DNA of 27,545 nucleotides from Ruminococcus sp. UBA3387. GTDB lineage: Bacteria; Bacillota; Clostridia; Oscillospirales; Ruminococcaceae. Both the position numbers and the translations under genes were made by a program. Below are positions 21,402 through 27,545 of the stretch, in pieces; within the stretch, counting starts at the first letter, position 1, and every line of letters starts with the position of its first letter. Location of the stretch: positions 1 through 27,545 of the forward strand of contig DEPR01000088.1 in the NCBI GenBank assembly GCA_002358895.1, in the 5' to 3' direction. Under the pieces are notes generated by a model, which was not told where the DNA came from, did not search any database, and worked only from the letters and a program-made list of their open reading frames with translations.

Positions 21402-22814
21402 ATGCAAATCTATAACACACTTACAAGAAAAAAAGACGAATTTATACCGAATGTTCCGGGGAGAGTTGCTATGTATACCTGTGGGCCAACGGTTTATCAC
21501 TACGCTCATATCGGTAATCTGAGAAGCTATATTATGGAGGACGTGCTGGAAAAGTATCTTCGTTATGACGGCTATGACCTTACCCGTGTAATGAACATCA
21601 CAGACGTTGGACATCTGACATCTGACGGCGATACAGGTGATGACAAGATGCTCAAGGGTGCAAAAAGAGAAAAGAAAACTGTTATGGAGATTGCTCAGTT
21701 TTATACCGACGCTTTCTTTGATGACTGCAAAAAGCTGAATATCAAGACCCCTGAGGTGGTTGAGCCTGCAACACAGTGTATTGATGATTTTATCAGGGTT
21801 ATTTCTGACCTGCTTGAAAAGGGTTATGCTTATGAAGCAGGTGGAAATATCTATTTTGATACATCAAAGCTTGAGCAGTATTATGTTTTCAACGACTTCA
21901 AGGAGGAGGACCTTGCTGTCGGTGTCCGTGAAGGTGTTGAGGAGGACAGCAACAAGAAGAACAAGGCTGACTTTGTGCTTTGGTTTACAAAGTCCAAGTT
22001 TGATGACCAGGAGCTGAAATGGAACAGCCCCTGGGGTGTTGGATATCCTGGCTGGCATATTGAATGTTCCTGCATCAGTATGAAGCATCTGGGCGAGTAT
22101 CTTGATATTCACTGTGGTGGAATTGACAACGCTTTTCCGCATCATACTAACGAGATTGCACAGAGTGAGGCTTTTGTTGGGCATAAGTGGTGTAACTACT
22201 GGTTCCACGTTCATCATCTTAATACAAACGGTGGCAAGATGAGCAAGTCAAAGGGTGAATTTCTTACAGTTTCACTTCTTGAATCAAAGGGCTATGACCC
22301 ACTTGTGTACAGATTCTTCTGCCTGCTTTCACATTATCGTAAATCGCTGGTATTCAGCTATGAAAACCTTGATAATGCTACAGCTTCTTTCAATAAGCTG
22401 ATTGCTAAGATTGCCACTTTGCTTGATGACAACAAGGGTGAAGTGGATAAGGCTGAGTTTGACAGGCTTAAAAAGGAATTTACAGATGCTATGGACAACG
22501 ACCTGAACACTTCTATGGCCATTACTGCTGTATACAATGTGCTGAAGTCAGATGCAAATGCAAAGACAAAGCTTGCACTTATTGAGGATTTTGACAGAGT
22601 TTTGTCCCTTGATCTGATTGCAAAGGCTCAGCAGGTGAAGAAAGCTTCAGCGGATGAGGAAATACCTGCAGAGATTATGGAGCTTGTTGAACAGCGTAAG
22701 GAAGCAAGAAAAGCTAAGGATTTTGCAACAGCTGACGCAATAAGAGATAAAATTGCCGAAATGGGATATGTTGTAGAGGAAACCCGTCAGGGTACAAAGA
22801 TTACTAAAAAGTAG
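21402..22814 (+). CDS. cysS: Cysteinyl-tRNA synthetase
   Basis: CysRS charges tRNA-Cys with cysteine. The 470-residue class I synthetase shows CGPTVYHYAHIGNLR, where C27 is a zinc ligand and HIGN (36-39) is the HIGH motif variant usual in Firmicutes. Further on are GWHIECSCISMKHLG and HCGGIDNAFPHHTNE, with further Zn ligands. The KMSKS loop is at 279-283 and the C-terminal DALR helical domain ends at VEETRQGTKITKK. AAGGAG stands about 7 bases before ATG. It is the downstream gene of the Cys T-box, which explains the specificity of the leader. All catalytic motifs are intact. Confidence 0.97.
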   Translation: MQIYNTLTRKKDEFIPNVPGRVAMYTCGPTVYHYAHIGNLRSYIMEDVLEKYLRYDGYDLTRVMNITDVGHLTSDGDTGDDKMLKGAKREKKTVMEIAQFYTDAFFDDCKKLNIKTPEVVEPATQCIDDFIRVISDLLEKGYAYEAGGNIYFDTSKLEQYYVFNDFKEEDLAVGVREGVEEDSNKKNKADFVLWFTKSKFDDQELKWNSPWGVGYPGWHIECSCISMKHLGEYLDIHCGGIDNAFPHHTNEIAQSEAFVGHKWCNYWFHVHHLNTNGGKMSKSKGEFLTVSLLESKGYDPLVYRFFCLLSHYRKSLVFSYENLDNATASFNKLIAKIATLLDDNKGEVDKAEFDRLKKEFTDAMDNDLNTSMAITAVYNVLKSDANAKTKLALIEDFDRVLSLDLIAKAQQVKKASADEEIPAEIMELVEQRKEARKAKDFATADAIRDKIAEMGYVVEETRQGTKITKK

Positions 22815-22823
22815 AGGGCTATT

Positions 22824-23627
22824 ATGAACAGAACACCTTATATGGGACCTGAAAAGAAAAATCATACGGGACTTATTTTCAAGCTGGCGTTGTTTGCCGT
22901 AATTATTATCGGTGCAGTTGTTATTCTTTACAGCTGTGAGGCAAAAAATCAGCCTGAGTTTGATTTTGACAATATTGAGCTTGTCCAGTACCAGCTACCT
23001 GAGGAGGACGCACCTGTTGTTGTATTTGAAACATCGCAGGGAACTTTCAAGGCTGTGCTTTTCCCTGAGGAAACACCTGAGTTCTATAAGTATTTCACGG
23101 GGCTTGTGAATGACGGATATTATGACGGTAGCTATGTTTTTTCAGTACAGGACGGTGTTTTCTTTATGGGTGGCTCAAAAACAAAAACGGGAGTTACCGA
23201 TAAAGACACTGATGAAAAGACTTTCGACCAGGAACTGAGTGAAAATCTCTGGCCGTTCAGAGGTGCTTTGGTTGCATACGGAAACAAGTCGGAAGGCATT
23301 TTCAATAAGCGTGTGAAATCGGGAAGCAGAATTTTATTTGTAGATACCGTGGAATTCACCCAGGAGTTTGTGAAAGAATTCGATGCGATAGAAGGCAACG
23401 AGGATGTAAAAAACGTCTTCAAAGAAAAGGGCGGAGTGCCTAACTTCTCTCAGCAGTATACGATTTTCGGTCAGGTTTATGACGGATTTGACGTATATGA
23501 AAAGATTTGCACATATGATGTGAAGGACGAGGAAAACTTAAATCCTATTGATGATATTACCTTTGAAAAGGTGTATCTGTCAACCTACGGTGAGCATAAA
23601 AAAGATGACGCTTTCAGTGTTGAATAG
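22824..23627 (+). CDS. Membrane-anchored cyclophilin-like protein (divergent peptidyl-prolyl isomerase)
   Basis: The 267-residue protein has a basic N-terminus, a hydrophobic segment (about 17-36) and LYSC at 35-38, which may be a lipobox or simply the end of an anchor helix. The rest lies outside the cell. The domain from about 65 to 255 follows the cyclophilin order: VVVFETSQGTFKAVLFPEETPEFYKYF, GYYDGSYVFSVQDGVFFMGGS (98-118), WPFRGALVAYGN and, near the end, FGQVYDGFDVYEKI. In active cyclophilins the second block reads FHR...QGGD; here the Arg is Ser 107 and the Gln is Met 115, so isomerase activity is doubtful. AGAGGG lies 5 bases before ATG, 9 bases after cysS, so it belongs to the Cys-regulated operon. 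It could be a scaffold or chaperone for secreted proteins. Confidence 0.8.
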   Translation: MNRTPYMGPEKKNHTGLIFKLALFAVIIIGAVVILYSCEAKNQPEFDFDNIELVQYQLPEEDAPVVVFETSQGTFKAVLFPEETPEFYKYFTGLVNDGYYDGSYVFSVQDGVFFMGGSKTKTGVTDKDTDEKTFDQELSENLWPFRGALVAYGNKSEGIFNKRVKSGSRILFVDTVEFTQEFVKEFDAIEGNEDVKNVFKEKGGVPNFSQQYTIFGQVYDGFDVYEKICTYDVKDEENLNPIDDITFEKVYLSTYGEHKKDDAFSVE

Positions 23628-23631
23628 AAAT

Positions 23632-23661
23632 AAAGGGGCGGAATTACCGTCCCTTATTTTT
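23632..23661. terminator. Terminator between convergent cyclophilin-like and spoIID-like genes
   Basis: A 9-base stem (23633-23641 with 23647-23655, one wobble) has an AATTA loop. TATTTTTG follows on the plus strand, and on the minus strand the exit is TTTATTTC. The right arm overlaps the stop codon of the minus-strand gene at 23654-23656. Confidence 0.8.
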
Positions 23662-24604
23662 GTGTGATTTCCGTACCGGGGAAGTAATGAAGAAGTATTT
23701 CCTCACAGGTCTGGTTCTCTTTTGCCATAAGATTTGCTCCATATTGGCTCATACCGATAAGATGTCCATAACCTTTGGTTGTAAATGTATAAACTTCATC
23801 AGAAACGTCAATGGTAAAACAAGGTGATGGCAGGGACAAGGCTTTCGCAAAGTCTGAACCCGTTATCTGATTGCCACCTGCGTCTACGGTGAGCACAGCA
23901 CCTGAATCGGTGGAAGAAGTAATTCTGAGGCTATCAGGTATTTCGGAAAAATCTCCGTCAGGATAGACTGTTTCAAGCATTTGCGTTATTTCTTCCAGCG
24001 TCAAAGTGGTAGCCTTTTCAAACCCCTCAACCTGTTTGTCTACACTGCTGTCAACGGAAGTGAGATAAGGAATGTCCTCGCCCCACAGGTCCGCTGATGA
24101 CTGAGTTTTTCCACAGGAAATTGCGTGAAATGCTACAATAATAGGCTGGGCTTTATAGGTCAACACCTGGTTTGCAACGTCTTTTACAGCTTTTGCAACT
24201 CTGCTGTAGGCTTCATCATATTTATCACCATAAAACTCTTTTGCCTGAGCTTTTGTAAAATAAGCCTGATAAAGCGAGGTGTCATCGCTTATGTCTGCAC
24301 CTTTCAGGTTTTTGTCGGGACTTTCATTTTCCGTCATCTGTCTGCGTAGAATGTATGTGTGGGCTAAAACAGCCTGAGCTTTCAGTGCCTCATCTTCAAA
24401 GTCGGCAGGCATTTGTGCAAGAACTGCTCCGACAACATATTCTTCAAGTGGGATTTCGGATATTTTCCCTGTATCGGTGAAAAGAAATTTTACGGTGTCC
24501 CGTGAAGTAGAAGTCAGCATTCCTGTTGTGTCGAAAAAAGCGATGCAGGGGATTAAAACAAGTGATAGTGCGAAAATAAGCATTATTCCAATGTGTTTTC
24601 TCAT
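23654..24604 (-). CDS. spoIID: SpoIID/LytB-family protein with substituted catalytic Glu
   Basis: SpoIID is a lytic transglycosylase that, with SpoIIP, degrades peptidoglycan during engulfment of the forespore. The 316-residue protein has an N-terminal signal anchor (about 5-24) and the family core LEEYVVGAVLAQMPADFEDEALKAQAV (53 onward). Further on are AFHAISCGKTQSSADLWGEDIPYL and the C-terminal GYGHLIGMSQYGANLMA, then ILLHYFPG. In characterised SpoIID the motif is usually A/GEMP, with Glu as the catalytic residue; here codon 64 is CAA (Gln). The frame extends upstream to 24697, but AAAGGA about 8 bases before the ATG at 24604, plus a proper signal peptide, fixes the start. It stands alone without a recognisable SigA promoter, which would fit a sporulation sigma factor. 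It may be a SpoIID paralogue rather than the main enzyme. Confidence 0.85.
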   Translation of the reverse strand: MRKHIGIMLIFALSLVLIPCIAFFDTTGMLTSTSRDTVKFLFTDTGKISEIPLEEYVVGAVLAQMPADFEDEALKAQAVLAHTYILRRQMTENESPDKNLKGADISDDTSLYQAYFTKAQAKEFYGDKYDEAYSRVAKAVKDVANQVLTYKAQPIIVAFHAISCGKTQSSADLWGEDIPYLTSVDSSVDKQVEGFEKATTLTLEEITQMLETVYPDGDFSEIPDSLRITSSTDSGAVLTVDAGGNQITGSDFAKALSLPSPCFTIDVSDEVYTFTTKGYGHLIGMSQYGANLMAKENQTCEEILLHYFPGTEITQK

Positions 24605-24728
24605 TTTGCTTGTCCTTTCAAATGGGATATAATTAATAATATTTTTGTGTAATTGAAAAAAGAACTGAAAAGTTTGTGATTTCGTTAAAATTAGCAATTT
24701 TGTTTATACGCAGTTAACAATTAGGGGG

Positions 24729-24734
24729 TATAAT
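24729..24734 (+). promoter_or_regulatory. Candidate -10 box of the ABC transporter gene
   Basis: TATAAT stands 51 bases before the ATG at 24785, but no -35 box is found 16-18 bases upstream. A GTTAAC palindrome and a GGGGG run lie just before it. An activator-dependent promoter is possible. Confidence 0.4.
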
Positions 24735-24784
24735 TATCCAAAAATACTGAGTGTAGGGCAAAAAATTAAGAAAGGAAAGACTTT

Positions 24785-27490
24785 ATGCTTAAACTGAAAA
24801 ACATTGTTAAGGACTATGTTTCAGGGGATACTGTTGTCAAGGCTCTCAAGGGTATTGATATTCAGTTCCGTGAAAACGAGTTCGTATCTGTTCTTGGTCC
24901 GTCAGGCTGTGGCAAAACAACTTTGCTGAACATTATCGGTGGCCTTGACAGATACACAGAGGGCGACCTTGTTATCAACGGCAGGTCTACAAAGGATTAT
25001 AAGGACAAGGATTGGGACACTTATCGCAATCATTCTATCGGTTTTGTGTTCCAGAACTATAATCTTATTCCTCACCAGACGGTTCTCTCCAACGTTGAGC
25101 TGGCACTTACTCTGTCAGGTGTATCAAAGGCGGAAAGACGTCAGCGTGCTGTTGATGTACTTAATCGTGTGGGACTGGGAGACCAGATTCACAAAAAGCC
25201 GAATCAGATGTCAGGTGGACAGATGCAGAGAGTTGCTATCGCAAGAGCTTTGGTAAACGACCCTGATATTCTTCTTGCTGACGAGCCGACAGGTGCTCTG
25301 GACTCTGAAACAAGTCTGCAGATTATGGAGATTCTCAAGGAGATTTCCCACGACAAGCTGATTGTTATGGTTACTCACAACCCTGAGCTTGCAGAGCAGT
25401 ATTCTTCAAGAATTATCAGACTCCTTGACGGTAGGGTAACTGATGACAGCAACCCTTATGAGGCTCCTGAAACAAAGCCCGAAAAGATAGAAAAAGAGGC
25501 TAAAAAGGACAAGAAAAAGGGTAAAAAGACTTCTATGTCTTTCTTTACTGCACTTTCACTCAGCCGTAACAACCTGCTGACTAAAAAGGCAAGAACATTT
25601 CTTACATCCTTTGCAGGTTCAATCGGTATTATCGGCATTGCTTTGATTTTATCCCTTTCAAACGGCGTTCAGCTTTATATTGACCAGGTGCAGGGGGATA
25701 CTATGTCCAGCTATCCTTTGCAGATTACTCAGACTACAACGAACTTCGGTGAATATATGGCAGGTATGATGGGTGAAATCACAGCCAGCTCAAAACACGG
25801 AAAAGACAAGGTTTATTCCAGAAATATGCTGGGTGCCGAAATCAAGACGTTCCTTGAAGAAACAAAGGTGAACAATCTTGAAAAATTCAAGGGCTTTCTT
25901 GATGATAATGATGAAATCCAGTCGCTGACTTCAGATATTCAGTACAGCTATTCCGCACCGTTGTATGTATACAAGGCAGACACCTCGGAGGAAGTAACTC
26001 AGGTTAATCCGTCCACACTTATGTCTGATATGGGTATGTACTCAGATGACCAGATAAAGGCTGTTGCGTCAACAGGAATGGCTTCAATGGACGTATGGTC
26101 CGAGATGATTGACAACGATGAAATTATCAAAAATCAGTATGATGTAATTGCAGGTAAGCTTCCTGAAAAATATGATGAAGTTATCCTTATTGTTAATGAG
26201 CATAACGAAATTGATGACTATGTGCTTTACACGCTGGGGCTTCTTGATTCTTCAGAGATTGAGGGGCTTATGAAGAAGATGCTGATGGGTGAGGAAATAA
26301 ACATTAACACCGAACAACAGGAATACACATATGATGAACTTTTAGACCTGGAGTTCAAGCTGGTTGCACCGACTGACAGATTCCAGAAGGACGGGGAAGT
26401 CTGGAAGGATATGAGCCTTGACGAAGAATTTATGAAAAAGGCTGTTGACAGTGGTACAACTATCAAGGTTGTTGGTATTGTAAGACCGTCTGAAGACGCA
26501 TCGGCTGCTTCAATCGCAGGTTCTATCGGTTATCGCCACGACCTGACAACATACTTGCTTGACCAGGTTAAGAAAAGCGAGATTGTGAAGGCCCAGCAGG
26601 CTACTCCTGATTTGGATATTTTCACAGGACTGAAGTTTGCAACAGAAGAAGACCTTGAAAGCGATGATGTAAAGGTTGTTAACCAGCAGTTGGCTGAGTC
26701 GCAGAGCAACACAACTCAGTCCCTTGGAATGGGCGATATGGATATGTCCCAGATGACCGAGACACAGCTTGCATATATGCAGTCTTTGACTGAGGAACAG
26801 CTTGCCTTGTTACAGCAGATGATGCAGGAGCAGGCCGGTGGACAGACCGGAACAGATGCAAAGAAGCAGGTTTCCGACTCTGATTTTGACACAAACCTTG
26901 AAAAGATGGGATATGCTGTTGAAGAAAAACCGTTCACTATAAACATTTATCCTAAGGATTTCGAGGCAAAGGAAAGAATTTGTGAGATAATTGATGATTA
27001 CAACCAAAAGGCTGAGGACAAGGACAAGATTGAATACACAGACTATGTAGGACTTATGATGTCTTCCGTAACCACTATTATCAACGCAATCAGCTACATT
27101 CTCATTGCATTCGTAGCCATTTCACTTGTTGTATCCTCGATTATGATTGGTATTATCACATACATTTCAGTACTTGAAAGAACAAAGGAAATCGGTATTC
27201 TCAGAAGTATTGGTGCTTCAAAGAAGGATATTTCACGAGTATTCAATGCAGAAACGCTTATTGTGGGATTTGTTGCGGGAATAATCGGTGTAGGAATATC
27301 ATATCTGTTTACAATTCCGATAAACGCTATCATCAGGCAGATTACTGACGTACCGCTCAAGGCTTCAATCCCTGTAATGGCAGCAATTATTCTTGTAGCA
27401 ATCAGTATGGGTCTTACTCTCATAGCAGGCTTATTCCCGTCAAGAATTGCAGCCAAGAAAGACCCTGTAGTTGCTCTCAGGACAGAATAA
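24785..27490 (+). CDS. Fused ABC transporter ATPase/permease (MacB/LolD-FtsX type)
   Basis: One 901-residue chain joins an ATPase and a permease. Residues 1-225 are a LolD/MacB-type ATPase: Walker A GPSGCGKT (38-45), Q-loop Gln 90, signature MSGGQ (142-146), Walker B ILLADE (162-167) and His 198. A Lys-rich linker (about 235-255) leads to membrane helix 1 (about 271-291). A large extracytoplasmic region (about 295-765) follows, then three helices (about 768-795, 824-844 and 864-884) with the FtsX-type motif YISVLERTKEIGILRSIGASKKDI. This four-helix MacB layout is mechanotransmission rather than classical transport, typical of antimicrobial-peptide, lipoprotein or signal-related export. The extracytoplasmic part has a Met/Gln-rich insert (about 638-697). 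AAGGAAAG stands 5-6 bases before ATG. No adaptor (MacA) or kinase gene is visible before the window ends. Confidence 0.92.
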   Translation: MLKLKNIVKDYVSGDTVVKALKGIDIQFRENEFVSVLGPSGCGKTTLLNIIGGLDRYTEGDLVINGRSTKDYKDKDWDTYRNHSIGFVFQNYNLIPHQTVLSNVELALTLSGVSKAERRQRAVDVLNRVGLGDQIHKKPNQMSGGQMQRVAIARALVNDPDILLADEPTGALDSETSLQIMEILKEISHDKLIVMVTHNPELAEQYSSRIIRLLDGRVTDDSNPYEAPETKPEKIEKEAKKDKKKGKKTSMSFFTALSLSRNNLLTKKARTFLTSFAGSIGIIGIALILSLSNGVQLYIDQVQGDTMSSYPLQITQTTTNFGEYMAGMMGEITASSKHGKDKVYSRNMLGAEIKTFLEETKVNNLEKFKGFLDDNDEIQSLTSDIQYSYSAPLYVYKADTSEEVTQVNPSTLMSDMGMYSDDQIKAVASTGMASMDVWSEMIDNDEIIKNQYDVIAGKLPEKYDEVILIVNEHNEIDDYVLYTLGLLDSSEIEGLMKKMLMGEEININTEQQEYTYDELLDLEFKLVAPTDRFQKDGEVWKDMSLDEEFMKKAVDSGTTIKVVGIVRPSEDASAASIAGSIGYRHDLTTYLLDQVKKSEIVKAQQATPDLDIFTGLKFATEEDLESDDVKVVNQQLAESQSNTTQSLGMGDMDMSQMTETQLAYMQSLTEEQLALLQQMMQEQAGGQTGTDAKKQVSDSDFDTNLEKMGYAVEEKPFTINIYPKDFEAKERICEIIDDYNQKAEDKDKIEYTDYVGLMMSSVTTIINAISYILIAFVAISLVVSSIMIGIITYISVLERTKEIGILRSIGASKKDISRVFNAETLIVGFVAGIIGVGISYLFTIPINAIIRQITDVPLKASIPVMAAIILVAISMGLTLIAGLFPSRIAAKKDPVVALRTE

Positions 27491-27491
27491 C

Positions 27492-27521
27492 AAAAAGTCC
27501 TCTCATATATAGCGACTTTTT
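27492..27521 (+). terminator. Probable terminator of the ABC transporter gene
   Basis: AAAAAGTC (27492-27499) pairs with GACTTTTT (27514-27521) around a 14-base loop, and another T-run follows at 27526-27532. The stem is AT-rich, so strength is uncertain. Confidence 0.6.
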
Positions 27522-27545
27522 AAGGTTTTTTTGCACGCAAACGTC

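Noticed and set aside
24605..24697. N-terminal extension of the SpoIID-like protein from a TTG at 24697
   Set aside because: It would place about 31 polar residues before a normal signal peptide and lacks an RBS, whereas the ATG at 24604 has AAAGGA upstream.
1..27545. CRISPR array, insertion sequence, prophage, rRNA or tRNA gene
   Set aside because: No regularly spaced direct repeats, transposase, phage or structural RNA genes were seen; the only structured RNA is the T-box.

Overview
The window looks like chromosomal DNA of a low-to-mid GC Gram-positive anaerobe of the class Clostridia, most likely a Ruminococcus-like member of the Oscillospiraceae. The evidence is strong AGGAGG-type ribosome binding sites, housekeeping promoters with 17-base spacers, a T-box leader, a SpoIID-family protein, RecX, a DUF1385 (YqhQ-like) protein and a DUF5662 protein. 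The genus is inferred from protein character only; no rRNA or phylogenetic marker was compared.

Positions 1-4830 are the tail of a surface-polysaccharide locus. It holds a 5'-truncated family 2 glycosyltransferase, a polysaccharide pyruvyl transferase family protein, an iron-sulphur protein related to the F420 hydrogenase beta subunit, and a Wzx-type flippase with its own promoter. Positions 4831-8053 are mostly on the minus strand: endonuclease III, an AqpZ-type aquaporin, a DUF5662 protein, and a three-gene run of small Q/N-rich proteins I cannot assign. From 8072 to 9413 a YfcE-type phosphoesterase (+) converges on a DPM1/ALG5-like glycosyltransferase (-).

Positions 9543-16519 carry citrate synthase, then a compact operon: a lipoprotein with propeller-like repeats, an OmpR-type response regulator, a sensor kinase, DUF1385 and prmC. 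recA-recX follow with their own promoter, then rimO-pgsA. At 20482-20728 there is a T-box riboswitch whose specifier codon (UGC) and acceptor-binding bulge (UGGA) both fit tRNA-Cys. It controls cysE and cysS, followed by a membrane-anchored cyclophilin-like protein. Convergent to this is a SpoIID-like protein (-), and divergent from that a large fused ABC transporter (+) that ends the window.

Most of the window is ordinary core genome. The observations most worth following are the Cys T-box, whose antiterminator/terminator switch can be traced base by base; a SpoIID homologue with Gln where the catalytic Glu is expected; a cyclophilin-like protein lacking the catalytic Arg; the unassigned three-gene cluster at 6994-8053; the lipoprotein/two-component operon; and a half-conserved SOS-like dyad in front of recA. 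I see no CRISPR array, insertion sequence, prophage gene, rRNA or tRNA. No gene-free stretch exceeds 300 bases; the longest (20464-20748) is the T-box leader.
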